A stretch of DNA of 64,000 bases from Streptomyces sp. CB01580 (GTDB taxonomy: Bacteria; Actinomycetota; Actinomycetes; Streptomycetales; Streptomycetaceae): positions 62,001 to 126,000 of the forward strand of contig NZ_LIXJ01000004.1 of NCBI RefSeq assembly GCF_001905795.1. The letters run 5' to 3'. This document shows positions 38,113 through 46,266 of this stretch, one piece after another. The position numbers and the translations under genes were made by a program. Below the pieces are notes generated by a model. The model was not told where the DNA came from. It was given only the letters and a program-made list of their open reading frames with translations, and ran no database searches. Within the stretch, counting starts at the first letter, position 1, and the number at the start of each line of letters is the position of its first letter.

Positions 38113-38281
38113 ATCGGTCCCTCCTGTGAACTTCTCACTCTGCACCGAGAATTTCCGTTGCGCGAGGGATTGACGGTCAACTACGCCTGTTCCAAGCTCT
38201 GTTAACCAGTCGATCTGGTGTGTGAGCGGGCCCCGCCCGTGAGGAATTTCGGAAGAATTCGGGAATCAGAGGGATCAGCAC

Positions 38282-39100
38282 GTGAGCAGCGTTCCGCAGC
38301 GGGGGCCGGCCCCGCGTCAGGCATCCATGGCCGAGTACGTCCTCGCGCAGGGCGAGGCGAGCGCCGCCGAACTGGCGGAGCGTTTCGACGTCAGCCTGAT
38401 GACCATCCACCGGGACCTGGACGAACTGGAGCGACAGGGCATCGTCCGCAAGTTCCGCGGTGGGGTCACCGCACAGCCGTCCGGGGTCTTCGAGTCGAAC
38501 GTCGCCTACCGGCTGAAGGCGATGCGGGCCGAGAAGGCCGCCGTCGCCGCGCGGGCCCTGGAACTGGTCGAGCCGGGCATGGCGGTGATGCTGGACGACT
38601 CGACGTCCACGCTGGAGATCGCGCGCGGGCTGCGGTCCATCACCCCGCTGACCGTCGTCACCAACTTCCTCGAGGCGATCAATCTGCTGTCGCACGAGCG
38701 CGGCATCCATCTGATGGGGCTCGGCGGCGACTTCGACCCGCTGCACGCCTCCTTCCTGGGTGTCTCGTGCGTGGAGGCGGTGCAGTCGCTCCAGGTCGAC
38801 ATATGTTTCACGTCCACCTCCGCCGTGTCCGGCGGTTTCGCCTACCACCAGGAGCAGCGCATCGTCTCGGTCAAGCGGGCGATGCTCGACTCGGCGAGCC
38901 GCAACGTGCTGCTGCTCGACCATTCCAAGCTGGGCCGGGTCGCCCTGCACCGGCTGGCCCCGCTCTCCCGTTTCGATCTGCTGCTGGTCGACGACGGGGC
39001 CTGTGAACGAGCGCTGCGCGAACTCGACGAGCACAAGGTGCCCTACGAGGTCTGCCGCACCGGCCGGGAGCCGGGGACGGGAGGCCGCGATGACGGCTGA
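38282..39100 (+). CDS. DeoR/GlpR-family sugar-responsive regulator
   Basis: 272-residue transcription factor. N-terminal winged helix-turn-helix with AELAERFDVSLMTIHRDLDELERQGIVRK near residues 29-57, the DeoR hallmark. The C-terminal sensor domain has LDDSTSTLEIARGL and CFTSTSAVSGGFAYHQEQ, the sugar-phosphate isomerase-like fold that binds a phosphorylated effector. GTG at 38282 with GAGGGATC ahead. It lies between the divergent FGGY kinase and the dehydrogenase-kinase pair, so it probably represses all three. Repeats GAATTTCCG (38148) and GAATTTCGG (38242) in the intergenic are candidate sites. Confidence 0.92.
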   Translation: MSSVPQRGPAPRQASMAEYVLAQGEASAAELAERFDVSLMTIHRDLDELERQGIVRKFRGGVTAQPSGVFESNVAYRLKAMRAEKAAVAARALELVEPGMAVMLDDSTSTLEIARGLRSITPLTVVTNFLEAINLLSHERGIHLMGLGGDFDPLHASFLGVSCVEAVQSLQVDICFTSTSAVSGGFAYHQEQRIVSVKRAMLDSASRNVLLLDHSKLGRVALHRLAPLSRFDLLLVDDGACERALRELDEHKVPYEVCRTGREPGTGGRDDG

Positions 39101-39390
39101 CCGGGCCGGTCCCGCGCGGTCCCGGACGGGTCCGTGCCGGTGGCACCGCCCCGCCCGGACGGGCGTCCCGGCGTCCCGCCGCCGCGAGCCCGCACCGGAC
39201 GTCCCCTCGCGGCCCGTTCCCCGGACGGACGGCATGCCGCCGTCCGGGGCGGTGCCCGCCACCCGCCGCACCGCCCGGCGGCGGGTCGCCCGGGGATGCC
39301 CCGCGTCCGCCCGGAAGATCTTCGTACGCGTCACCGCCGCTCCACACGGCACATCCATGTCTTCGACGCCAGGACAGGAGACGCTCCGCG
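39101..39390. other. Gene-free GC-rich gap between DeoR and dehydrogenase genes
   Basis: 290 bp without homology or a sensible ribosome binding site. Short frames read Arg/Pro-rich low-complexity peptides typical of off-frame GC-rich DNA. Only the TTCGACGCCAGG region just before the next gene is likely functional. Confidence 0.5.
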
Positions 39391-40500
39391 ATGACCCGTC
39401 CCATGACGCCCGACCCGACGGCGCCCGCCGACTCCACGACGCCCCGCTCCACGGCATCTCCCTCCACCTCGCCCCGTCCCACGACGCGGGTGCTCGCCGC
39501 CGGTGACCACTTCGTCCGCAACTCCCTGATCACCCAGGCCCTGCTGCGCGCCCTCGGCCCGCTCGGCACAAAACCGCTGATCACCGAGCTCACGCTGCCC
39601 TGGCCCCTGGAACCCTTCGGGAAGGTCGCCGAGGTCGACGAGGCCAGCCACGCCGAGGACGCGCTGATCGGCGCCCTGGACGGGGTCGAGGTGTGCGTGA
39701 CCCAGATGGGCCCGTTCACGGAGCGGGTCCTCGCCGCCGCCCCCGATCTGCGCCTGGTCGTGGTCTGCCGGGGCGGCCCGGTGAACGTGAACGCCGCGGC
39801 GGCGCGGGCCCGCGGGGTGCGGGTGTGCTTCGCTCCCGGGCGCAACGCTGCCGCGACCGCCGAGTTCACGGTGGGCCTGATGCTGGCGGCCCTGCGCCGC
39901 ATCCCCGACGCGCACCGCTCGCTCACCGCGCACCGCCGCTGGGACGCCTCCCACTACACGTACGAGCAGTGCGGTCTGGAGCTGGAGGACACGCCCGTCG
40001 GCCTGATCGGCTACGGCGCGGTGGGCAGCCGGGTGGCCCGGGTGCTCGCCGCGTTCGGCGCGCGGGTCGAGGTGTACGACCCGTATGTGCGCGGCGACGT
40101 GCACGGCATGCGCGCCCCCTCGCTGGAGGCGTTGCTCACCCGCTCCCGGGTCCTCACCCTGCACGCCAGGCTGACCCCGGAGACCCGGCATCTCGTCGGC
40201 GCCCGCGAGCTCGCCCTGCTGCCGCGCGACGCGGTCCTGGTGAACGCGGCCCGGGGCGGGCTGCTGGACGCGGAGGCGCTGTGCGACGCCCTGGACTCGG
40301 GACGGCTGCGGGCCGCGGCGCTGGACACGTACGAGCAGGAGCCGCCGTCGCCCTCGTCACGGCTGTTCCGGACCCCGAACCTGCTGATGACGCCTCATGT
40401 GGCGGGCGCCAGCCGGTCCGTCGCGCGGAAGGCGGCGCGGATCGCGGCGGCCGAGGTCGCGCGCTACGTGCGGGGCGAGCCGCTCGCCCACGCGCTGTGA
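39391..40500 (+). CDS. D-isomer-specific 2-hydroxyacid dehydrogenase
   Basis: NAD-dependent oxidoreductase of the SerA/PdxB/LdhD superfamily, 369 residues. A 40-residue Pro/Thr/Ser-rich start precedes the core. The NAD-binding motif VGLIGYGAVGSRVARVLAAFGARVEVYDP has GxGxxG and the acidic end. Catalytic features: CRGGPVNVNAAAARARGV (Arg), ETRHLVGARELALLPRDAVLVNAARGGLLDAEAL (Arg/Glu region), and TPHVAGAS (His). GRNAAATAEFTVGLMLA matches 3-phosphoglycerate dehydrogenase relatives. Followed by the FGGY kinase after a 14-bp gap to a leader ORF. Probably acts on a sugar-acid or sugar-phosphate intermediate. Confidence 0.88.
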   Translation: MTRPMTPDPTAPADSTTPRSTASPSTSPRPTTRVLAAGDHFVRNSLITQALLRALGPLGTKPLITELTLPWPLEPFGKVAEVDEASHAEDALIGALDGVEVCVTQMGPFTERVLAAAPDLRLVVVCRGGPVNVNAAAARARGVRVCFAPGRNAAATAEFTVGLMLAALRRIPDAHRSLTAHRRWDASHYTYEQCGLELEDTPVGLIGYGAVGSRVARVLAAFGARVEVYDPYVRGDVHGMRAPSLEALLTRSRVLTLHARLTPETRHLVGARELALLPRDAVLVNAARGGLLDAEALCDALDSGRLRAAALDTYEQEPPSPSSRLFRTPNLLMTPHVAGASRSVARKAARIAAAEVARYVRGEPLAHAL

Positions 40501-40514
40501 CGGGAGGCGGGCCC

Positions 40515-40541
40515 ATGACGACGTACGGAGGCACCCCATGA
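40515..40541 (+). CDS. Eight-codon leader ORF overlapping the kinase start
   Basis: ATG ACG ACG TAC GGA GGC ACC CCA TGA encodes MTTYGGTP, and its TGA overlaps the kinase ATG (ATGA). A ribosome binding site GGGAGGCGGG lies 5' of it. The 12 bases ATGACGACGTAC recur exactly at the kinase start (40538-40549). The GGAGG inside the leader serves as the kinase's own ribosome binding site. Translational coupling is plausible; a duplication origin is likely. Translation has not been shown. Confidence 0.45.
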   Translation: MTTYGGTP

Positions 40542-41986
40542 CGACGTACCGGACCACGCCCCCCGCACCCACGGCCGACGCCCCCACCCGGTACATCGGC
40601 ATCGACGTCGGCACGTCCGTGGTGAAGGCCGCGGCCTTCGGCCCGGACGGCCGCACGCTCGCCGTCGAGTCCCGCCCGGTGGGGCTCACGATCCGCGACG
40701 GATTCGTGGAACAGGACATGGACGAGGTGTACAGGGCGGTCCGTGAGGTCCTGGCCGCGCTGGGCTCCGACGGGGTCGCGTTCGCCGGTCTCACCGGCCA
40801 GGGCGACGGGGTCTGGCTGGTCGACGCGGCGGGCCGGCCGGTCCGCACCGCGATCTCCTGGATGGACGGCCGCGCCCATGAACTCGTCGACGCCTGGCAG
40901 GAGTCGGGAGTGTTCACGGCCGTGTACCGGCGCACCGGCAGCGCGATGTTCCCCGGCTGTCCGGGACCGGTGCTGGCCTGGCTCGACCGCCACGACCCCG
41001 CCTCGCTCGACGCCGCCACCACCGCGCTGTACTGCAAGGACATGGTGTTCCAGCGGCTGACGGGGGTCCGGGCCACGGACGTCTCCGACGCGTCGATGCC
41101 CTTCCTGAACCCGATGACGCGTACGTACTCCTCCGATGTCGTGGCGGCGCTCGGCCTCGGCCACCGGGCCGCGCTCCTCGCCCCGGTCAGCGACCCGGTC
41201 GCCACCGCCGAGCTCCCCTCGGGCGTACGGATCTCCAACGGCCCGTACGACCTGCCGGCCTGCGCGCTGGGCGCGGGCGTCACCCGGCCCGGCGACGGTC
41301 TGCTGATCGTCGGCACGTGTCTGGCCGCGCTGGTGGCGACAAAGCGGCTCGACCTGGACGGCGAACCCGCGGGCCTGCACATCTCCACCGACCGTCCCGG
41401 TCACTGGCTGCGCGCCATGCCCGCGATGGTCGGCACGGCGGCCCTCGACTGGGTCCTGGCCACGACCGGCGTACGCCACACGGACGTCGACCGGCTGCTC
41501 ACCGCCACCCCGCCGGGTGCCAACGGCGTACGGGTGCTGCCCTACTTCGCCCCCTCCGGCGAACGCGCCCCCTTCGTCGAGCCCAGGCTGCGCGCCGAGC
41601 TCGTCGGGGTCTGTCTGGAGACCACCCCGGCGGACCTGGTCCGCGCGGTCTGCGAGGGCATCGGTTTCGCCGCCCGCCACTGCCTGGACGCCGCGGGCCT
41701 CACTGGCACCCTGGCGCTGTGCGGCGGCGGCACCCGCTCCCCCGCCTGGACCCGGCTGTTCGCGGACGTGCTGGGCCGCCCGGTGCGGATCGTCGAGGGC
41801 GAGGTGGGCGCGCGGGGCGCGGTCCTCGCGGCGGCGCGGCGCTTCGGCGCGGAGCTGGACACGGCCGCCTGGACGGCCCCCGCGGAGGTGGTCGAACCGG
41901 ACCCCGCGCGTGCGGCGTTCTACGCGAAGGCGTACGAGAACCACCTGACCCGCCTCGCCGAGGCCCGCACGCGAGCCCGCGCCTGA
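40538..41986 (+). CDS. FGGY-family carbohydrate kinase (erythritol/polyol kinase-like)
   Basis: About 482 residues. Phosphate loop IGIDVGTSVVKAAAFGPDG. GLTGQGDGVWLVDAAGRPVRTAISWMDGRA resembles EryA-type erythritol and related polyol kinases. Central NGPYDLPACALGAGV with GTCLAALVATKR stands at the Asp-loop region. TLALCGGGTRSPAWTRLFADVLGRPV is the C-terminal FGGY signature, followed by the Gly-Ala helix EVGARGAVLAAARRFG. ATG at 40538 is preceded by GGAGG eight bases upstream. Forms an operon with the dehydrogenase. Distinct from the leftward FGGY kinase at 36670. Confidence 0.88.
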   Translation: MTTYRTTPPAPTADAPTRYIGIDVGTSVVKAAAFGPDGRTLAVESRPVGLTIRDGFVEQDMDEVYRAVREVLAALGSDGVAFAGLTGQGDGVWLVDAAGRPVRTAISWMDGRAHELVDAWQESGVFTAVYRRTGSAMFPGCPGPVLAWLDRHDPASLDAATTALYCKDMVFQRLTGVRATDVSDASMPFLNPMTRTYSSDVVAALGLGHRAALLAPVSDPVATAELPSGVRISNGPYDLPACALGAGVTRPGDGLLIVGTCLAALVATKRLDLDGEPAGLHISTDRPGHWLRAMPAMVGTAALDWVLATTGVRHTDVDRLLTATPPGANGVRVLPYFAPSGERAPFVEPRLRAELVGVCLETTPADLVRAVCEGIGFAARHCLDAAGLTGTLALCGGGTRSPAWTRLFADVLGRPVRIVEGEVGARGAVLAAARRFGAELDTAAWTAPAEVVEPDPARAAFYAKAYENHLTRLAEARTRARA

Positions 41987-42141
41987 GGCCGGGCCCGCGC
42001 CCGGAGCGGTTCCCGCGCCCGAAGCCGGGACCGTGCCCGGAGCGGGCCCCGCCCCCGGGGCCGGCGTGGCGACACGGTCCCGGACCTAAGTCGAAGGACT
42101 GATCACCATCGGCACGCCCTGCTGTTAGCCTGCTCCTGCTC

Positions 42142-42158
42142 TTGCATAGAGTTTGCAA
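42142..42158 (+). promoter_or_regulatory. Nur box in the sodF promoter
   Basis: TTGCATAGAGTTTGCAA fits the published Nur site tTGCaa-N5-ttGCAA at all core positions. It lies 34 bp upstream of the sodF start. In S. coelicolor, nickel-bound Nur represses sodF through such a site; the same control is expected here. Confidence 0.85.
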
Positions 42159-42191
42159 CAACAACAGGAAAGCAGCTGGAGGGTTCGAACC

Positions 42192-42833
42192 ATGGCCACG
42201 TACACGCTTCCGGAACTCCCGTACGACTACGCGGCGCTCGAACCGGTCATCAACCCGCAGATCGTCGAGCTCCACCACGACAAGCACCACGCCGCCTACG
42301 TGAAGGGGGCGAACGACACCCTGGAGCAGCTGGAGGAGGCGCGCGACAAGGGGACGTGGGGCGCGATCAACGGGCTCCAGAAGAACCTGGCGTTCCACCT
42401 CTCCGGCCACATCCTGCACTCGATCTACTGGCACAACATGACCGGTGACGGCGGCGGCGAGCCCCTCGCCGCGGACGGCGTCGGCGACCTCGCGGACGCG
42501 ATCACGGAGTCGTTCGGTTCGTTCGCCGGTTTCAAGGCCCAGCTGACGAAGGCCGCGGCCACCACGCAGGGCTCCGGCTGGGGCGTCCTGGCGTACGAGC
42601 CGGTCAGCGGCAAGCTGATCGTCGAGCAGGTCTACGACCACCAGGGCAACGTCGGCCAGGGCTCCACCCCGATCCTGGTCTTCGACGCCTGGGAGCACGC
42701 CTTCTACCTCCAGTACAAGAACCAGAAGGTCGACTTCATCGACGCCATGTGGGCCGTCGTCAACTGGCAGGACGTGGCGAAGCGTTACGCGGCGGCCAAG
42801 GAGCGCGCCGACGTGCTGCTGCTCGCCCCCTGA
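42192..42833 (+). CDS. sodF: Iron superoxide dismutase SodF
   Basis: Fe-containing cytoplasmic SOD that converts superoxide to peroxide and oxygen when nickel is scarce. 213 residues. Metal ligands are visible: His28 ([18 protein letters not shown]), the His in [12 protein letters not shown], and D-x-W-E-H ([12 protein letters not shown]). The active-site Tyr/Gln residues stand in GGGEPLA and [10 protein letters not shown] contexts. ATG at 42192-42194, supported by the conserved start [18 protein letters not shown]. Controlled by the Nur box upstream. The Streptomyces alternative enzyme, NiSOD (sodN), is not in the window. Confidence 0.96.
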   Translation: MATYTLPELPYDYAALEPVINPQIVELHHDKHHAAYVKGANDTLEQLEEARDKGTWGAINGLQKNLAFHLSGHILHSIYWHNMTGDGGGEPLAADGVGDLADAITESFGSFAGFKAQLTKAAATTQGSGWGVLAYEPVSGKLIVEQVYDHQGNVGQGSTPILVFDAWEHAFYLQYKNQKVDFIDAMWAVVNWQDVAKRYAAAKERADVLLLAP

Positions 42834-42837
42834 CCGG

Positions 42838-42937
42838 GAGGCGCGTGAACGTCCTGCCTCGTGATCGTCTTCTCAACCTTCACCGGGCAGGCGGATGAAA
42901 GGAGGACCCCCGCCAGGACGTGACTGGCGGGGGTCCT
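42838..42937 (+). ncRNA. Possible 3'-UTR-derived small RNA (s-SodF-like)
   Basis: About 100 bases between the sodF stop and the terminator hairpin, with no gene. In S. coelicolor the sodF 3' UTR is processed to s-SodF RNA of about 90 nt that silences sodN. The size and location here match. The complementary sodN region is outside the window, so base pairing cannot be tested. Confidence 0.4.
42903..42937 (+). terminator. Terminator of sodF
   Basis: Stem AGGACCCCCGCCA and its exact complement, 13 bp, with a nine-base loop, 69 bp after the sodF stop and followed by TCC. The opposing hydrolase gene ends at 42962, so it may stop both transcripts. Confidence 0.85.
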
Positions 42938-42961
42938 TCCATCGTGTCGCCCGGCAGGGCG

Positions 42962-43834
42962 TCAGGGCGCGGGGACGTGCTTCAGCAGGGCGCCCAGCAC
43001 CTGCTCGGCATGGGTCCAGAGCAGGGATCCGCCCGCGTCGGGCACGAGGTGCCGGACGGCGCCCGGGATGCGCGCGGCCAGCCCTTCGCCGTGGTCGGGC
43101 GAGTGACCGGTGTCCTGTTCCCCGTACCAGAGGTCGACGGGCACGGCGATGTCCGACAGCGCGATCCCCCAGTGCCCCATGGCCAGGACGGTGTCCCGGG
43201 CGTATCCGTCCGCACCCTGTGCGAAGGCTTCGTCGAGGGCGCGGCGATAGGCGGCGGCGAACGCGGGCTGCCGGTAGACGGCCAGATCGCGGTCCGGGCT
43301 GCCGGACATGACCATGTCCCACATCGCCTGCGGGGTGAACCCGGCGAAGATCTTCTCGGCGGCGGCCGGATCGGACACCGCCAGCTCCACGAGGCCCCGC
43401 AGGTCCTCCGGGAGCGCCTCGGCGAACCGCGGCTCGGCCACCTCGTCCGCCCCGGAGACCACGGCGAGCGCGCCGACCGCTCCGGCGGCGGCACAGGCGA
43501 GGGCGAAGGGCGCTCCCTGCGAATTGCCGACCACCGGCGGCCGGCCCAGTCCGCGCAGGGCGGCGAACGCCCGGACGTCGTCGGCGAAGTCCCCGAACGT
43601 ACGGCCGGGCAGCGGCGAGGAGGCGCCGAGCCCGGGGCGGTCGACGGAGATCAGCCGCACACCGAGCCGGTCCAGCGCGTCGGTGCCGAACCCGAGGTGC
43701 CTGCTGGTGGCCGCGCCGGGCGACAGCAGCACCGGCACACCGTCCTTCGGTCCCCATTCCGCCCAGCCCAGCAGCCGCCCTCCCGGCAGTCGCTCCGTAC
43801 CGATACGAACCGGGTCGTTCACGCGCAGATCCAT
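42962..43834 (-). CDS. Alpha/beta-fold hydrolase
   Basis: About 290 residues. GNSQGAP is the nucleophile elbow (Ser), DLWYGEQDTGHSPDHG bears the acid Asp, and SLLWTHAEQ the His. RLISVDRPGLGASSP is the family strand preceding the oxyanion region. The ATG at 43832-43834 has AGGA eight bases upstream; the frame also begins at 43843 with MSRMDLRV. Specific substrate unknown. Confidence 0.82.
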   Translation of the reverse strand: MDLRVNDPVRIGTERLPGGRLLGWAEWGPKDGVPVLLSPGAATSRHLGFGTDALDRLGVRLISVDRPGLGASSPLPGRTFGDFADDVRAFAALRGLGRPPVVGNSQGAPFALACAAAGAVGALAVVSGADEVAEPRFAEALPEDLRGLVELAVSDPAAAEKIFAGFTPQAMWDMVMSGSPDRDLAVYRQPAFAAAYRRALDEAFAQGADGYARDTVLAMGHWGIALSDIAVPVDLWYGEQDTGHSPDHGEGLAARIPGAVRHLVPDAGGSLLWTHAEQVLGALLKHVPAP

Positions 43835-43875
43835 GCGACTCATCCTGAGCAGGCCCCCGGGGCCTGTCGAACGAA

Positions 43876-44583
43876 TTACGCCGACCGATGAACCTCCCGG
43901 TCACCACACCGGACCTGCCCGGTGACCAGGGCCAGCATCAGTCCGTCGTAGCCCTTGGCGCCGACGGTCTGCAGCGCGGTCGCGCTCAAGGCCGGCTCGG
44001 CGGCGACGAGTTCGGTGAACCGGCGCACGCCCCGCACCTTCGGGTCGTCGCTCCCGCCGTCGACCACCTCGCCGTCCCGCACCACGTTGTCGGCGATGAT
44101 CAGGCTTCCGGGACGGGTCAGCCTCAGCGACCAGGCCAGATAGTCGGGGTTGCTCGGCTTGTCGGCGTCGATGAACACGACGTCGAACGGCCCCTGCCCC
44201 TCCGCCGCGAGCTCCGGAAGCGTGTCGAGCGCGGGGCCGACCCGTACGTCGACGACGTGCGCGAGCCCCGCCCGCGCGATGTTGGCCCGCGCGACCTCGG
44301 CGTACGCCGGATCGGCCTCCAGCGTGACGACCCTGCCGCCCTCGGGCAGCGCCCGCGCCAGCCAGATCGTGCTGTACCCGCCCAGGGTGCCGATCTCCAG
44401 CACGGTCCGCGCCCCGCGCAACCGGGCCAGCAGATGCAGCAGCTTGCCCTGATTGGCGGCGACCTGGATGGCCGGGAGCCCGGCCTCGTCGCTCGCCGCG
44501 ACCGCCGCGTCCAGGGCTTCGTCCGGGCCCAGGAGCAGGCCGTTGAAGTAGTCGTCGACCTCGGTCCACCGTGCCGATTCCAT
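43876..44583 (-). CDS. O-methyltransferase (CCoAOMT-like)
   Basis: SAM-dependent, metal-assisted O-methyltransferase of the caffeoyl-CoA OMT type, 235 residues. VLEIGTLGGYSTIWLARALPEGG is the SAM site, followed by TLEADPAYAEVARANI. FDVVFIDADKPSNPDYLAWSL contains the metal Asp residues. LIIADNVVRDGEVV is the later family motif. The ATG at 44581-44583 (MESARWTEVDDYF) has GGAGGGG ahead. Divergent from the acetyltransferase gene by 73 bp. Acceptor unknown. Confidence 0.9.
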   Translation of the reverse strand: MESARWTEVDDYFNGLLLGPDEALDAAVAASDEAGLPAIQVAANQGKLLHLLARLRGARTVLEIGTLGGYSTIWLARALPEGGRVVTLEADPAYAEVARANIARAGLAHVVDVRVGPALDTLPELAAEGQGPFDVVFIDADKPSNPDYLAWSLRLTRPGSLIIADNVVRDGEVVDGGSDDPKVRGVRRFTELVAAEPALSATALQTVGAKGYDGLMLALVTGQVRCGDREVHRSA

Positions 44584-44656
44584 GCGCGTTCCCCTCCGAA
44601 GCATAGAGTTCCCAAAAGGAACTTACCCCAGACGGCCGGATGCGATGATGGGGGCC

Positions 44657-45352
44657 ATGAGTCCCGCCCCCGATAACCCAACCGCCCCTGCGGCCCCTGC
44701 GGCCCCTGCGGCCCCTGCCGATCCCACCGTGCTCCATCCGATGCCGGGACAGCCCAGGGTCGTGCTGCTGAAGCCCCTGGTGAAGTCCGGACTGATCGAG
44801 GTCGGGGACTTCTCGTACTACGACGACCCGGACGACCCGACCGCTTTCGAGACCCGTAACGTGCTCTACCACTACGGCCCGGAGCGGCTCGTCATCGGGA
44901 AGTTCTGCGCGCTGGGCACCGGAGTGCGGTTCATCATGAACGGCGCCAACCACCGGATGGACGGCCCGTCCACGTTCCCGTTCCCGTCCATGGGCGGCTC
45001 CTGGGCCGAGCACTTCGACCTGCTGACCGGACTGCCGAACCGGGGCGACACGGTCGTCGGCAACGACGTCTGGTTCGGATACGGCGCCACGGTGATGCCC
45101 GGCGTGCGGATCGGACACGGCGCGATCATCGGCGCCGGTTCGGTCGTCACCTCCGACGTGCCCGACTACGGCATCGTCGGCGGGAACCCCGCCCGGCTGA
45201 TCCGCACCCGCCACGACGAGGAGACCGTCGCCCGGCTGCTCGCCGTGGCCTGGTGGGACTGGCCCGTCGACCATCTCACCCGCCACATCCGCACCATCAT
45301 GTCCGGCAGCGTCGACGAGCTCGAAGCGGCCGCCCCGGAGGGGACACCGTGA
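44657..45352 (+). CDS. Streptogramin A acetyltransferase (Vat)-like protein
   Basis: Left-handed beta-helix xenobiotic acetyltransferase, about 231 residues. Strong Vat-type features: EVGDFSYYDDPDDPTAFETRN, VIGKFCALGTGVRF, NGANHRMDG with the catalytic His, and GDTVVGNDVWFGYGATVMPGVRIGHGAIIGAGSVV hexapeptide repeats. VAWWDWPVDHL closes the domain. The Ala/Pro-rich N-terminus is encoded by four copies of a 9-bp GCGGCCCCT-type repeat. ATG at 44657-44659 chosen; MMGAM upstream is in frame. Family members O-acetylate streptogramin A antibiotics; its substrate is inferred. Its TGA overlaps the MOSC GTG (GTGA). Confidence 0.88.
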   Translation: MSPAPDNPTAPAAPAAPAAPADPTVLHPMPGQPRVVLLKPLVKSGLIEVGDFSYYDDPDDPTAFETRNVLYHYGPERLVIGKFCALGTGVRFIMNGANHRMDGPSTFPFPSMGGSWAEHFDLLTGLPNRGDTVVGNDVWFGYGATVMPGVRIGHGAIIGAGSVVTSDVPDYGIVGGNPARLIRTRHDEETVARLLAVAWWDWPVDHLTRHIRTIMSGSVDELEAAAPEGTP

Positions 45353-46188
45353 CCATCACCGTTCGCGAACTCACCTACTACCCGGTCAAGGGCTGCGCCG
45401 GAACCGCCGTCGATTCCGCGCGGGTCCTGGGAACCGGTCTCGAACACGACCGCACGTTCATGGTGGTGGACGCGACGGACGGCGCGTTCCGCAGCCAGCG
45501 CACGCACCCCGCGATGGCCGCGATCGGGGTCGAAGTCCTAAACAGCGGCGCGGCGTTGGCGCTCTCCGCCGAGGGCGTCGAGCCGCTGCGGGTGGACGTC
45601 GTCCCGGACGGCCCGCGCCGCGAGGTCAGCATGTTCGACCGCCCGCTCGGCGTCGCCGCCGACCAGGGGGACGAGGCCGCGGAGTGGTTCTCGGACGCCC
45701 TCGGCGCCGAGTCCCGCCTGGTACGAGTGGCGCCCGGATTCGACCGGGACGGCTGGGGCGACACCCCCGGCAAAGTCAACTTCGCCGACGCGCACGCGGT
45801 GCTGGTCGCCTCGGCGGCCTCCCTGGACGGTCTCAACTCCCGCATCACCGCCCGGGGCGACGCGGCGCCCGTCCCGATGGACCGCTTCCGCGCCAACATC
45901 GTCCTGGCCGGCGACGACGAGCCGCACTTCGAGGACCGGGTGCGCCGGATGACCCTCGGCACAGTGGAACTCGCCCATTCCGTACGGGCGACGCGGTGCG
46001 CCGTCCCGATGGTCGACCAGCGCACCGGCCGCCGCGCGGGCCCGGAGCCGATCCGGACCCTGTCGACGTACCGCCGCGAACCGGAGTACGGGAACAAGGT
46101 CAGCTTCGGCGCGAAGAACGCGGTGGTGCGCGAGGGCGTGGTGAGCGTCGGGGACACCGTCGAGGTCGCGGAGTGGCTCGGTCGCTGA
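45349..46188 (+). CDS. MOSC-domain protein (YcbX-like)
   Basis: 279 residues. MOSC N-terminal beta-barrel domain (VRELTYYPVKGCAGTAVDSARVL) followed by a MOSC core (GDEAAEWFSDALG, MDRFRANIVLAGDDEPHFED, RCAVPMVDQRTG). Such proteins bind molybdopterin cofactor and reduce N-hydroxylated compounds. The cysteine in RATRCAVP is at the family's conserved position. GTG at 45349 overlaps the acetyltransferase stop and has GGAGGGG just upstream. No molybdenum-cofactor gene is in the window. The neighbour pairing with a Vat-like enzyme is unexplained. Confidence 0.85.
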   Translation: MTITVRELTYYPVKGCAGTAVDSARVLGTGLEHDRTFMVVDATDGAFRSQRTHPAMAAIGVEVLNSGAALALSAEGVEPLRVDVVPDGPRREVSMFDRPLGVAADQGDEAAEWFSDALGAESRLVRVAPGFDRDGWGDTPGKVNFADAHAVLVASAASLDGLNSRITARGDAAPVPMDRFRANIVLAGDDEPHFEDRVRRMTLGTVELAHSVRATRCAVPMVDQRTGRRAGPEPIRTLSTYRREPEYGNKVSFGAKNAVVREGVVSVGDTVEVAEWLGR

Positions 46189-46266
46189 GAGTCCATACGG
46201 TCGCCCCGACCTGGGCCGGAACGAACCGGACCGGGTCGGGGCGAGGCGAGGCGAGCGAAGGAGTGG

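Noticed and set aside
39090..39390. Short gene between DeoR and dehydrogenase
   Set aside because: Arg/Pro-rich peptide with no conserved look or translation signal.
46189..46266. Terminator between MOSC and secreted protein genes
   Set aside because: Only a simple GGCGA-type run was seen; no convincing stem.
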